A stretch of DNA of 64,000 nucleotides from NCBI RefSeq assembly GCF_014656195.1, contig NZ_BNBY01000003.1:62001-126000 (forward strand). Direction: 5' to 3'. Below the pieces are notes generated by a model. The model was not told the origin of the DNA. It did not search any database and worked only from the letters and a program-made list of their open reading frames with translations. Made by a program: the position numbers and the translations under genes. Origin of the DNA: Kitasatospora xanthocidica (GTDB lineage: Bacteria; Actinomycetota; Actinomycetes; Streptomycetales; Streptomycetaceae). This document shows positions 33,254-42,666 of this stretch, one piece after another (position 1 is the first letter of the stretch; each line of letters starts with the position of its first letter).

Positions 33254-36144
33254 GAGTTCTCACCTTCCAGTTCGTTCCGGCGTGCCGGCAGGGGCCAGGG
33301 CAGCCGCGCGCGATCACGTTTGTTGGTGGCGGTGCGCGGCAGGTCGGCCAGCACCGCGATCAGGTCGGGGACCGCGGGGGCCGGCAGCCGGGCCGCGACC
33401 AGCCGCCGCAGCTCCTCCCCGGTGACCCCGGCGTCGGCCACCACGTAGCCCACCAGGCAGGGGTCGCCGGCGGCGGTGGTGCGCACGGCCGCCGCGGCCT
33501 CCCGCACCCCGGGCTGCTGCTCCAGCACCGCCTCGACCTCGTCCAGCTCGACCCGGTTCCCGCGGATCTTCACCTGGTTGCCGGTCCGGCCGGTGAACGC
33601 CAGGGTGCCGTCCGCCCGCCAGTAGCCGCGGTCGCCGGTGCGGTACAGGGTCCGGCCGGTCCGCCAGGGGTCGGGCAGGTACGCCGAGGCCGTCTCGACG
33701 GGCCGGCGGTGGTAGGAGCCGGCCAGGAAGCCGCTGCGCAGATGGATCTCGCCGGGCACCCCGGCCGGGCACGGCCGGCCGAGCGCGTCCAGGACCAGCG
33801 CCTCCCGGCCCGGGATCGCCCCGCCGATCGGCACCCCGGCCGGGAACGACCCGCCCGGGGGCAGCTCGTGGTGGGTGGCCAGGACGCACTCGGTGGGCCC
33901 GTACAGGTTGTGCAGCCCCGGCCGCACCGCCCGGTGCGCCCAGGCCTCGGCCAGGTCCACCGGGAACACCTCACCGGCGATCAGGACGTGCCGCAGGTCC
34001 GGCAGTTCGCCGCCCTGCGCGTCCAGCGCCTCGGTGAGCAGCCGGAAGAACGACGGCACGGTCTGGATCTGCCCGATCCGCTCCCGCCGCAGCCAGCGCA
34101 CCACCGAGACCGGATCGCGCCGGGCCGCGTCCGGCGGCAGGCAGAGCTCGGCCCCGGCGGTGAGCGCCGCGAAGATCTCGGTGTACGCGGCGTCGTAGGT
34201 GAGCGGCGCCCACTGGGCGACCCGGCTCCCGGGCCCGATGCCGAACCGCTCGCGCTGCCACTCGGCGAACTGCGCGAAGGCGGCCCGCGACAGCGCGATG
34301 CCCTTGGGTGTGCCGGTGCTCCCCGAGGTGTGCACGATGCACAGCGGGTGGTCGGCGACCGGCGGGGCCGGGAAAGTGTCCCGCTCCCCCGGTGGCTCGT
34401 CCCCTGGGGCGGGTTCCAGCCTCAGCACCGGCAGGCCCGCGAACCGGCCGTCCGGTCCGAGCAGCGCCGGGTGCGCCGCGGTGGCGGCCTCGTCCGCGAG
34501 CACGCAGACCGCGCCGGTGCCGGCCAGGATGTCGCGCAGCCGGGCGTCCGGGTCGGCGGGGTTCAGACAGCTGAAGGTCGCGCCGATGCGCATCGCGCCG
34601 AGGACCGCCGCGATCTGCCCGGGACCGCCGCTCAGCAGCAGCGCCACCACCTGCCCGGGGCCCACGCCGTGGCCGGCCAGGGCGTGGGCGGTCCGGCCGC
34701 TCCACCGGTCGAGCCCGCCGTAGGCGAGCGTGCCCTCCGCGGAGCGCACCGCGACCGCCCCGGGGGCGTCCTTCACCCGCGCCGCGAACTCCTCGTCCAG
34801 GAAGGCAAGGTAGTCGCGGTACGGCCGGGTGGTGGCGGGGGCGGGTGCCGGGTACGGCGCGGGGCGGCCGGAGAGGTCGAGTTCGGCCAGTGGCCGGTCG
34901 GGGGTGTCCAGCCCGAACTGCAGCGCCCGGACGAGGTGGTCGGCGAAGCCCTCGGCCGTCACCCGGCCCGGCAGCGCGCCGGTGAGGACGACGGTGAACT
35001 CCGCCGGCCCGGTCAGGGCCAGGGTCAGCCGGCCCTCCGGGTCGGGCGGGCAGTCGACGGTCAGCTCGGCCGCGACGCCCGGCAGGTCCAGGGCGGCGGC
35101 CGGGAGGTGCGGCCCGGCGAACTCCGCGCGGATCGGGAAGGACGCGGCCTCGGCACCCGCCTCCGGGGCCGTCCGCACCAGGGCGGCGAGGCGAGCCGGC
35201 GTCAGGGCGTCGGAGAGGTCCAGCCGGATCACCCGCCGCGCCGGGCCGTCGGGCGGGGTGGCCGCCTCGTCGGGCGCGGTTGGCGTTCCGGCGGGCACGG
35301 GCGCCGTCCCGGCGGGCACGGGCGCCGTCCCGTCCGGCGTGGTCAGCGTTTCGTCGGGCACGGTCAGCACGGCCTCCGACGTCCCGGCGTACCGGCCGAG
35401 CACCGCCGCGAAGGCGGCGAGCAGCCGGTCCGCCGCGTCGCCGGGCTCCTCGGACTTCCCGGGCTCGCCCGGCAGTGCGCGGGACGCCCGCTCGCCGGGG
35501 AACCAGGCGCCCGGCAGGGGTCCGGTCGCGGGCGCCGGGGCGTCCGCGACCCGCGCGCGGTAGGCGGCGCCGAGGTCCCGGGTCAGCCCTGCGACCGACC
35601 AGGCGTCGGCCCGCTCCCCGTCCACCGTGAGCAGGAGTTCGTACGAGCCGGCGCCGAGCCCGGCGAGGCAGGCCCGCAGCCGGGGGCGGCCGGCGGCGCC
35701 GAGCGGCCGGGCGGCCTCGTCGGCCGCCAGCTCGGCGAGGACCCGCCGCTGCTGCTCCCCGGCGGACCGGGAGAGGTCGATGACCCTCAGCCGGACCCGG
35801 CCCGGGCGCTCCCCCGACCCGGCGAGCCCGGGACGCGCGGCCACCAGGGCCTCGACGGCCGCCGACAGCGCGGTGACGTCCGGCTCCCCGGTCAGCCGGG
35901 CCCGGAGCACGGCGTTCGCGGGCGGGGCCGCGGCGGAGGTGTTCGCGGGCGGCGCCGTCGCGGAAGTGTTCGCGGGCGGCGCTGCGGCAGAAGCGTTCGG
36001 GGGCGGCGCTGCGGCGGAACCGCTCACGGGAGCGCTCACGGGTGAGGCCGCCGCGGGAGCGTGCACGGGCGGCGCCTCGGCAGAAGCGCTCGCGGGAGCG
36101 TGCACGGGCGAGGCCGTAGCGGAAGTGTTCGCGGGAGCGTTCAC
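33250..36144 (-). CDS. NRPS protein: degenerate condensation-adenylation (C*-A), no T domain
   Basis: A 964-residue protein starting at GTG 36144 (GTGA overlap). Residues 1-75 are an Ala/Pro/Ser-rich linker containing 9-residue repeats. Residues about 75-430 look like a broken C domain: the catalytic site reads [14 protein letters not shown] where HHxxxDG is expected. The A domain follows: [38 protein letters not shown], and it ends with TNKRDR. The pocket reads D-A-T-Q-L-A-L-L-A (hydrophobic, substrate unknown). No T domain follows, so it must load a T domain elsewhere. Confidence 0.88.
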   Translation of the reverse strand: MNAPANTSATASPVHAPASASAEAPPVHAPAAASPVSAPVSGSAAAPPPNASAAAPPANTSATAPPANTSAAAPPANAVLRARLTGEPDVTALSAAVEALVAARPGLAGSGERPGRVRLRVIDLSRSAGEQQRRVLAELAADEAARPLGAAGRPRLRACLAGLGAGSYELLLTVDGERADAWSVAGLTRDLGAAYRARVADAPAPATGPLPGAWFPGERASRALPGEPGKSEEPGDAADRLLAAFAAVLGRYAGTSEAVLTVPDETLTTPDGTAPVPAGTAPVPAGTPTAPDEAATPPDGPARRVIRLDLSDALTPARLAALVRTAPEAGAEAASFPIRAEFAGPHLPAAALDLPGVAAELTVDCPPDPEGRLTLALTGPAEFTVVLTGALPGRVTAEGFADHLVRALQFGLDTPDRPLAELDLSGRPAPYPAPAPATTRPYRDYLAFLDEEFAARVKDAPGAVAVRSAEGTLAYGGLDRWSGRTAHALAGHGVGPGQVVALLLSGGPGQIAAVLGAMRIGATFSCLNPADPDARLRDILAGTGAVCVLADEAATAAHPALLGPDGRFAGLPVLRLEPAPGDEPPGERDTFPAPPVADHPLCIVHTSGSTGTPKGIALSRAAFAQFAEWQRERFGIGPGSRVAQWAPLTYDAAYTEIFAALTAGAELCLPPDAARRDPVSVVRWLRRERIGQIQTVPSFFRLLTEALDAQGGELPDLRHVLIAGEVFPVDLAEAWAHRAVRPGLHNLYGPTECVLATHHELPPGGSFPAGVPIGGAIPGREALVLDALGRPCPAGVPGEIHLRSGFLAGSYHRRPVETASAYLPDPWRTGRTLYRTGDRGYWRADGTLAFTGRTGNQVKIRGNRVELDEVEAVLEQQPGVREAAAAVRTTAAGDPCLVGYVVADAGVTGEELRRLVAARLPAPAVPDLIAVLADLPRTATNKRDRARLPWPLPARRNELEGENS
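35915..36022 (-). repeat. Four tandem 27-bp repeats inside an NRPS gene
   Basis: Units start at 35915, 35942, 35969 and 35996, beginning TTCGCGGGCGG(G/C)GCC on the plus strand. Translated on the minus strand each gives nine residues of the form N(T/A)SA(A/T)APPA. They make a flexible, in-frame, length-variable linker at the N-terminus of the C*-A protein. Confidence 0.85.
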
Positions 36145-37877
36145 GATCCGCTCCGGGCCAGGCGGTCCGTCACGGCCGAGGCGAGCCCGGCGACGGTCGG
36201 GTCCAGGAGGAACGCCCGCAGCGGGAGGTCGACCTGGTACTCGTAGCGGACCCGGTCCATCAGCCGGGCGATCGCCAGGGAGTCGCCGCCGAGCAGGGTG
36301 AAGTCGTCGTCGCGGTTGACGCCCGCCAGGCCGAGGATCTCGGTCCAGATCGCGGCGATCCGGGTCTCCTCGGGCCCCTGCGGCGGCTGGGTGGCCTCCG
36401 CCGCCCGTTGCGGCGCGACCTTCGGCAGGGAGCGGCGCTCCACCTTGCCGTTGAGCGTCCGGGGGATCGCCGCCATCCGGACGAACACCGAGGGCACCAG
36501 GCCGGGTGCGAGCCGCCGCGCGGCGTGGGCGCGCAGCTCGGCGTCGTCGACGTCCGGGGCCACCACGTAGGCGACCAGGGCGGTCGACCCGTCCTCGGTG
36601 ACCGCCGCCGAGCAGACGTCCGCCACCCCGGGGTGGCCGCGCAGGGCGTTCTCGACCTCGCCGAGGTCGATCCGCACGCCGTGGACCTTGACCTGCTGGT
36701 CGCGACGGCCGTACAGCTCCAGCGCCCCGTCCGGGCGGAACCTGCCGAGGTCGCCGGTGCGGTAGCTGCCGGCCGTGCCGCGCCACTCCTCCTCGCCGAG
36801 GTAGCCGAGCAGCGGGAACGGGACCTCCAGCTCCACCTCGCCGAGCGCGTCCGGCGCGTCCCCGGGCCCGGTCAGCACCCGGACCGCCACGCCCGGCAGC
36901 GGCCGGCCGACCGGCACCAGCCGGGCCTGGGCGTCCTCGGCCGTCGTCCGGTGGTACAGCTTGGTCATGGTCGTCTCGGACGGCCCGTACAGGTTGACCA
37001 GTTCCTTGCCGTCGCCGAACAGGCCGCGCCACCACGCGACGTCCGCGGGGTGCAGCTGCTCGCCGGCGAGCAGCACGGCGCGCAGGGCGGGGAAGGAGGC
37101 GGGGGTCAGCGCGGCGGAGCGCAGGGTGCGGAAGAGGGTCGGCACGCAGTGCAGGACCTCGACCTCGTTCTCGGTGAGCCAGCGCGCCAGGCCCTCGCCG
37201 ACCGGCGCCCCGGCGGCCGGGTTCACGCAGACGGTGCCGCCCGCGCACAGCGGGGTGAAGGCGTCGCGCAGGAAGGCGTCGAAGCCCGGGGAGGTCAGCT
37301 GGGACACCTTGGTGCCCTCGCCGATCCCGAACTCGGCGATCTCCCAGTCGACGAAGTGGTGGACGGCCCGGAGGCTGCCGCGGATGCCCTTCGGGCGCCC
37401 GGTCGTGCCCGAGGTGAAGTAGACGTAGCCGCGGTCCTCCGGGGCGGCCCGCTGCCAGGCCTCGGCGGACCACGCGCCGGACTCCACCGTCTCCGGGCTC
37501 ACCAGCCGGGCGCCGTCAGGCAGTTCGCGCCCCGCGAGCGCCTCCCGGCCCGCCGCGTCGGCGACGACCGCGCCCGGGCGGAGCGCGTCGAGCACCCCGT
37601 CCAGGACGGCGGCGGGCAGCCGGGGGTCGACCGGTGCGAAGGTACGGCCGGCGGCCATGCAGCCGAGGACGGCCGCGATCACCTCCACCGGGTCGGCGCA
37701 GGAGAGCAGGACCGGGTCCGCCGGCCGCCCGATCTCCTCGAAGGCTGCCTGGTAGCCGGCCACCCGGCCCGCGAGCTCCCGGTAACTCACCTCTCCGGCA
37801 CCGGACTTCACGGCGCACCGGGAGCCGTCGCGGGCCAGGCTGTCCGCCCACCGCCCCAGAACCGTCGGCGTTGTCAT
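36141..37877 (-). CDS. NRPS protein: adenylation-thiolation (A-T)
   Basis: A 578-residue free-standing loading didomain. A domain motifs: [47 protein letters not shown]. The pocket read by eye is D-A-R-H-L-A-L-M-T, which I cannot assign to a known amino acid. The T domain at about residues 500-570 has [15 protein letters not shown]. There is no C domain, so it is either a starter or a protein that passes its aminoacyl group to another line. ATG 37877 overlaps the racemase stop (ATGA). Confidence 0.9.
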   Translation of the reverse strand: MTTPTVLGRWADSLARDGSRCAVKSGAGEVSYRELAGRVAGYQAAFEEIGRPADPVLLSCADPVEVIAAVLGCMAAGRTFAPVDPRLPAAVLDGVLDALRPGAVVADAAGREALAGRELPDGARLVSPETVESGAWSAEAWQRAAPEDRGYVYFTSGTTGRPKGIRGSLRAVHHFVDWEIAEFGIGEGTKVSQLTSPGFDAFLRDAFTPLCAGGTVCVNPAAGAPVGEGLARWLTENEVEVLHCVPTLFRTLRSAALTPASFPALRAVLLAGEQLHPADVAWWRGLFGDGKELVNLYGPSETTMTKLYHRTTAEDAQARLVPVGRPLPGVAVRVLTGPGDAPDALGEVELEVPFPLLGYLGEEEWRGTAGSYRTGDLGRFRPDGALELYGRRDQQVKVHGVRIDLGEVENALRGHPGVADVCSAAVTEDGSTALVAYVVAPDVDDAELRAHAARRLAPGLVPSVFVRMAAIPRTLNGKVERRSLPKVAPQRAAEATQPPQGPEETRIAAIWTEILGLAGVNRDDDFTLLGGDSLAIARLMDRVRYEYQVDLPLRAFLLDPTVAGLASAVTDRLARSGS

Positions 37878-38659
37878 ATGGATCCATCCCTCATTCGCTG
37901 TGCGATGACGGTCATCGGGTCGATGCTGGGCAGGTGCCGGGTCAGCCCGCGGGCCTCGATCGCCCTGGTCACCAGGTGCAGTTCGGTGCAGCCGGCGACG
38001 AACGCGGTGGCCCGGTACTTGGGCAGCAGCGCGCGGACGAAGTCGATCGTCGCGAGCCGGTCGCCGTTGCGCTTGAGCCGGTAGACGTGGCGGTGCAGCC
38101 GCTCCTGGTCCTCCTCGTCGGGCAGGACCAGGCGGTGCGCGAACTCGGGCCAGCGCTCGTGGTCGGTGAAGACTCCGGCGAGGACGCTGCCCCGGGTGCA
38201 CAGCACCAGGTGGCGGCCGGGGCGTTCGGCGAGCTGCTCGAAGACCAGGTCCACGAGGGAGACGCAGCGGGAGCGCAGCCGCTCCGGCAGCAGCCGGATC
38301 GCGGGGTGCGCGGTGATGCAGGCCACCACGACGACGTCGGCGCCGGCGGTGAGCAGCCGGTCGACCGAGTCCTCCAGTGCCGCGCGCACGAGGTCGACGG
38401 TGCCGGACTGGATGGCCGTGGTCCGGTCGGCCACGGCCGGGTCGGACCAGAGCAGGATCCGCGCGGCGAGCTGCTCGCGCTCGGGCGGTTCGAGGCCGTA
38501 CACCGTGTTGAGCAGTTCGGTGGAGGCCAGCGGGCCCATGCCGCCGATCACGCCGATCAGCGGTCGGCGGGCGCCGGGCTCGCCGGGGCGCGCGGGGGCG
38601 TCGGCCGCCCGCGGCCGTACGGCGCCCGGCGGGGGCGTGGTGACGCGTTCTCGGGTCAT
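37874..38659 (-). CDS. Aspartate/glutamate racemase family protein
   Basis: A 261-residue cofactor-independent racemase. [13 protein letters not shown] begins the fold. The two catalytic cysteines are in [12 protein letters not shown] (Ile where Asn is usual) and [10 protein letters not shown]. It should interconvert L- and D-Asp/Glu or a related acidic residue in the cytoplasm. No epimerisation domain was found in the NRPS genes, so this enzyme may supply a D-amino acid directly to an A domain. A leader of about 30 residues (Pro/Ala/Arg-rich) precedes the fold; a later start is possible. Confidence 0.85.
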   Translation of the reverse strand: MTRERVTTPPPGAVRPRAADAPARPGEPGARRPLIGVIGGMGPLASTELLNTVYGLEPPEREQLAARILLWSDPAVADRTTAIQSGTVDLVRAALEDSVDRLLTAGADVVVVACITAHPAIRLLPERLRSRCVSLVDLVFEQLAERPGRHLVLCTRGSVLAGVFTDHERWPEFAHRLVLPDEEDQERLHRHVYRLKRNGDRLATIDFVRALLPKYRATAFVAGCTELHLVTRAIEARGLTRHLPSIDPMTVIAQRMRDGSI

Positions 38660-40548
38660 CCCAGGCACGGCAGGCCGAACTCCTCCAGGAAGATCGCGAA
38701 GGTCGCGATGACGAGCAGGTAGTCCGTGTCCAGGTGCGGGTGCACGGTGCGGGCGCCGGAGGTCTGCCGGCGGATCAGCTCGGCGACGACGTCCGGGTCG
38801 AAGTAGCCCTGCCGGCGTACGGTCGCGGGTGAGAGCAGGTCGTTGAACCACTCGTCGCCGGCCAGCAGCAGTTCGGTGCTGGTCTGGCTGCGGAAGCCGA
38901 ACTTGCGGCGGTTCAGCACCTCGGGCGGGACGAGGCCCTCGGCCGCGCGGCGCAGCACCGCCTTCTCCTGGCCGCCGGCCGTCATCAGGGACGGCGGGAC
39001 CTCGGTCGCGTGCCGGACGACGTCCCTGGCCAGGAACGGGAAGCGCATCTCGACGGAGCTGGCCATGGCCATCCGGTCGCCGTGGTCGCCGAGCAGGTGG
39101 TCGGCGAGGCGCAGGTGGAAGTCGAGGTAGGAGCGCTGGTGCAGGGGGTGGCGCCCGATCAGGCGCTCCGGGTCGACCAGGCGCTGGGAGGTGACCGAGA
39201 AGCCGTCGAACTCCTCGGCGAGCGGGCCGCTGTAGAGCTGGCGGCGCAGGTCGTGGGCGGGGAACTGGTCGTTCTCGTAGCGCAGGTCCAGGCCCCACAT
39301 CCGGTGGGCGGCCTCGCGTTCGAGCTGCTCCTCCAGGAGGTCGCCGGACCCGCGGCCCGGGCCGCCGGCGTCGAGCAGGTAGCCGGGGTAGCCGCCGAAC
39401 AGCTCGTCGGCGCCCTCGCCGCTGAGCACCGCGACCGTGCCGGTGGCGCGGACCTTGCGGGCCAGCAGCATCGAGCAGACGTTGTAGGACTCCTTCACCG
39501 GGGTCTCGGCGTGCCGGACCATGCCGCTGAGCAGGCCTGCGGTGTCCGCGGCGTCGACCGGGACCTCGTGGTGCCGGGTGCCGATCTTGCCGGCCACCAG
39601 CCGCTGGTAGCGGGCTTCGTCGATGCTGCTGCCGGGGAAGGTCACCGCGTAGCTGGGCCACTGGTGGTCGGGGCGTTCGGCGGCCAGGAGGGCGCCGATC
39701 AGGCTGGAGTCCAGGCCGCCGCTGAGGTACGTCCCGACCGGGACGTCCGCGACGGAGCGGGAGCGGACGGCGGCTTCGAGCAGGTCCCTGGTCCGGTCGG
39801 CGTGGCCGTCGAACACCCGCGGGTCGGCGAGCGCGGCGGCGTCGCGGCGGCGGGCCTCGTCGTCCCAGAGCGGGTAGTCGAGGTCCCAGTAGCGCTCGGT
39901 GCGGTGGCCCGAGCGGTCCGCGACGAGCCGCTCGCCAGGGCGCAGTGACCGGATGCCCTCGAACATCGTCCGGGGGCTCACCAGCCCGGGCAGCGAGAGC
40001 ACCTGGTCGAGCCCGCGCAGGTCGACCCGGCGGGCCACCAGCGGGTGCCGGAGAATGCTCTTGATCTCCGAGGCGAAGACGATGGTCCCGGCCACCACGG
40101 TGTAGAACAGCGGCAGAACTCCGCAATGGTCGCGGGCGAGCACCAGACGGTCCTCGCGCCGGTCGTAGAGGGCGAAGGCGAACTGCCCGTCGAGGTGGTC
40201 GGTGAGTTCGGTGCCGTATTCCTCGTAGAGGTGGACCAGGACCTCCGTGTCCGATCCGCCCCGGAATCGGTGGCCTTTTCTCCGGAGTTCTTCCCGGAGG
40301 CTCCGGTGGTTGAATATCTCGCCGTTGCACACCGAGACCACGGAGGAATCCGGGGTGCTGTGGGGCTGTCCGCCGCCGGCCAGGTCGACCAGTGAGAGGC
40401 GGCGGAAACCGGCGGTGAACGCGCCGGTCTCACAGGTGGCGTGCGCGTCTGGCCCCCGGTGCACCAGCGCGTCGGTCATGGCCGTCAGGACGTCGGGGTC
40501 CAGGCCGGCCGGGTCGTCGAGTCCGTAAACCCCGGCTATTCCGCACAT
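38656..40548 (-). CDS. Asparagine synthase (glutamine-hydrolysing)-like amidotransferase
   Basis: A 630-residue AsnB-type protein. Cys2 of MCGIAGVYG is the glutaminase nucleophile, with HRGPDA, NGEIFNH and [14 protein letters not shown] in the class II amidotransferase domain. The synthetase domain has the PP-motif [28 protein letters not shown] and KFGFRSQTS. It can make Asn, or amidate a carboxyl of a precursor or product in the cluster. It is the first gene of the leftward operon. The start ATG 40548 puts Cys at position 2 as required. Confidence 0.9.
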   Translation of the reverse strand: MCGIAGVYGLDDPAGLDPDVLTAMTDALVHRGPDAHATCETGAFTAGFRRLSLVDLAGGGQPHSTPDSSVVSVCNGEIFNHRSLREELRRKGHRFRGGSDTEVLVHLYEEYGTELTDHLDGQFAFALYDRREDRLVLARDHCGVLPLFYTVVAGTIVFASEIKSILRHPLVARRVDLRGLDQVLSLPGLVSPRTMFEGIRSLRPGERLVADRSGHRTERYWDLDYPLWDDEARRRDAAALADPRVFDGHADRTRDLLEAAVRSRSVADVPVGTYLSGGLDSSLIGALLAAERPDHQWPSYAVTFPGSSIDEARYQRLVAGKIGTRHHEVPVDAADTAGLLSGMVRHAETPVKESYNVCSMLLARKVRATGTVAVLSGEGADELFGGYPGYLLDAGGPGRGSGDLLEEQLEREAAHRMWGLDLRYENDQFPAHDLRRQLYSGPLAEEFDGFSVTSQRLVDPERLIGRHPLHQRSYLDFHLRLADHLLGDHGDRMAMASSVEMRFPFLARDVVRHATEVPPSLMTAGGQEKAVLRRAAEGLVPPEVLNRRKFGFRSQTSTELLLAGDEWFNDLLSPATVRRQGYFDPDVVAELIRRQTSGARTVHPHLDTDYLLVIATFAIFLEEFGLPCLG

Positions 40549-40803
40549 CGAGCTCAGGCTCCTATCACCCGGTCGCTCACACGAATCCTGACGGAATCCG
40601 CTGCTCCTTCGATATCTCCGCCGGCCACATTAGGAGCGGCGCCGCGCACGGGTCAACGATTTGCCACTCGTCCTTTCGGCCGGAATCCCGGCCCTACCGA
40701 AGTACAGGTCGGTTCCGGACCTACGGGCGGCGACGTGCGGGGATGTCCCGGCCTAGCGTGAAGGCCGAACGATTTCGGGCGGCAACGAGGTGAGGTTGGA
40801 GAC
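40549..40803. promoter_or_regulatory. Divergent control region of the two biosynthetic operons
   Basis: 255 bases between the first genes of both operons. It is less GC-rich than its surroundings. AGGTC (40706-40710) and GACCT (40718-40722) form a small inverted repeat with a 7-base spacer, a possible regulator site. TAGCGT (40754-40759) resembles a -10 element for the rightward operon without a good -35. No open frame is supported. Confidence 0.5.
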
Positions 40804-42666
40804 ATGCGCGTCCTCGGTTACAGCGGGCTCAACGGTGGACTGGAATTCAAGCGGGAGTCTTTCCCCGGGCTCGATCCCCGGCTGCACAGGTTCGCCCAGG
40901 GCTACGACTCGGCGGCGGCCCTGGTGATCGACGGCGAGGTGGTGGCCGCCGCCGCGGAGGAGCGGTTCACCGGGGAGAAGACCACCGGGTCGTTCCCCGT
41001 CAACGCGATCGAGTTCTGCCTGGCGCAGGCCGGTCTGGGTCCGGACGACATCGACGTCCTGGCGCACGGTTTCGCCTACGGGGAGCCGGCCGGCAGCTTC
41101 GGCAGCACCTACTCCTCGACCCGGTTCCGCGAGGTGTACTCGACCGGCTCGCAGCTCGCGCTGGCCGAGAAGTTCCTGCCCGGCCGGCCCTGGGCGGACC
41201 GCTTCCGGCCTGTCCCGCACCACCTGGCCCACGCCGCCAGCACCTTCTACCCCAGCGGGTTCGAGGACTCGCTGATCGTGGTGAGCGACGGGATGGGCGA
41301 GTCGGAGAGCCTGACCGTCGCGGTCGGCCGGGGCGAGTCCATCGAGGTGCTGCAGACCGTCCCGGCGATGCACTCGGTCGGGATCCTCTACAGCCTGGTC
41401 ACCCACCACCTGGGCTTCGTCCCGTTCATGGACGAGTACAAGGTGATGGGCCTCGCGCCCTACGGCGACCCCCAGCGCTACTACGACCGCTTCGCCGCCA
41501 TGGTGCGGCTGCGCGAGGACGGCACGTACACCGTCCCCGTACTGGCCCGGGACCGCACGTCCTTCGAGCACGAGACCCACGAGGGCGTGCTGCGCGAGCT
41601 GGCCGCCGTGCTCGGCCCCGCCCGGCTGCCGGGGGAGCCGTCGACCCAGGACCACGCCGACATCGCCGCGGCCCTGCAGGCGATCACCGAGCAGTCGATG
41701 CTGCACGTCCTGCGGGCGGCCCGCGAGCGCACCGGCCTGAACCGGCTCTGCCTGGCCGGCGGGGTCGCGCTCAACTGCACGCTCAACGGCCTGGTCTCGC
41801 GCAGCCGCCTGTTCGACGACATCTTCGTCCAGCCGGCCTCCAGCGACGACGGCACCGCGATCGGCGCCGCGCTCGCGGCCGACGCCGCCGCCTCCTCCCG
41901 GGCCGGCCGGATGTCCATGCCGTACTGGGGGCCCGGGTTCTCGGACCACGAGCTGTCGGCGGCGGCCGGCGAGCCGGAGGGCTGCACCGTCGAGGAGTTC
42001 GCCACCGACGCCGAGCTCGCCGAGCGCGTCTCGGAGCTGCTGGCCGAGGGCAACATCACCGCGTGGGTCCAGGGCCGGATGGAGTTCGGCCCCCGCGCGC
42101 TCGGCAACCGCAGCATCATCGCCGACCCGCGGACCGAGGCCATGCGCGACCGGCTGAACGAGGTGGTCAAGGAGCGCGAGAGCTTCCGGCCGTTCGCGCC
42201 GGTGGTCCGGGTCCAGGACGCCGGCGACTACTTCGAGATCGCCCCCGGCACCGAATCCCGGTACGCCCACATGCTGTTCGTGACGCAGACCCGCGCCGAG
42301 CAGCGCGACAACCTCGGCGCGGTGACCCACGTCGACGGCAGCGCCCGGGTCCAGGTGCTCCACCAGGAGAGCAACCCGCGGTTCTTCGAACTGATCAGCG
42401 CGTTCGGCCGCCGCACCGGCACCCCGGTGGTGCTGAACACCTCCTTCAACCTGCGCGGCCAGCCGATCATCGCGACCCCGGAGGAGGCCCTGCGCACCTT
42501 CCTGCGCTCGAAGCTGGACGCCCTCGTCCTCGGCCGCACCGTCATCGTCAAGCACGTCAAGGGCGCCCCGGCCGTCCCGGTCGCAACGGTCGCCGAGGAC
42601 GCCCAGGTCGCGACGAACGGCAAGGACGCGAAGGACGGCAAGGAGTCGATCGCCGATGTCGGCTAG
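40804..42666 (+). CDS. Carbamoyltransferase, NodU/CmcH/TobZ family
   Basis: A 620-residue O-carbamoyltransferase, which makes carbamoyl-AMP from carbamoyl phosphate and ATP and transfers it to a hydroxyl. The Kae1-like part has PHHLAHAAS (metal-binding His), VSDGMGES, EYKVMGLAPYG and LAGGVALNC. The C-terminal YrdC-like part has GRMEFGPRALGNRSI, ESFRPFAPVV and LNTSFNLRGQPI. The substrate is probably a hydroxylated residue of the peptide, made by the oxygenase or P450. GGAG precedes ATG 40804. The tail is Lys/Asp-rich and overlaps the next gene by 11 bases. Confidence 0.9.
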   Translation: MRVLGYSGLNGGLEFKRESFPGLDPRLHRFAQGYDSAAALVIDGEVVAAAAEERFTGEKTTGSFPVNAIEFCLAQAGLGPDDIDVLAHGFAYGEPAGSFGSTYSSTRFREVYSTGSQLALAEKFLPGRPWADRFRPVPHHLAHAASTFYPSGFEDSLIVVSDGMGESESLTVAVGRGESIEVLQTVPAMHSVGILYSLVTHHLGFVPFMDEYKVMGLAPYGDPQRYYDRFAAMVRLREDGTYTVPVLARDRTSFEHETHEGVLRELAAVLGPARLPGEPSTQDHADIAAALQAITEQSMLHVLRAARERTGLNRLCLAGGVALNCTLNGLVSRSRLFDDIFVQPASSDDGTAIGAALAADAAASSRAGRMSMPYWGPGFSDHELSAAAGEPEGCTVEEFATDAELAERVSELLAEGNITAWVQGRMEFGPRALGNRSIIADPRTEAMRDRLNEVVKERESFRPFAPVVRVQDAGDYFEIAPGTESRYAHMLFVTQTRAEQRDNLGAVTHVDGSARVQVLHQESNPRFFELISAFGRRTGTPVVLNTSFNLRGQPIIATPEEALRTFLRSKLDALVLGRTVIVKHVKGAPAVPVATVAEDAQVATNGKDAKDGKESIADVG

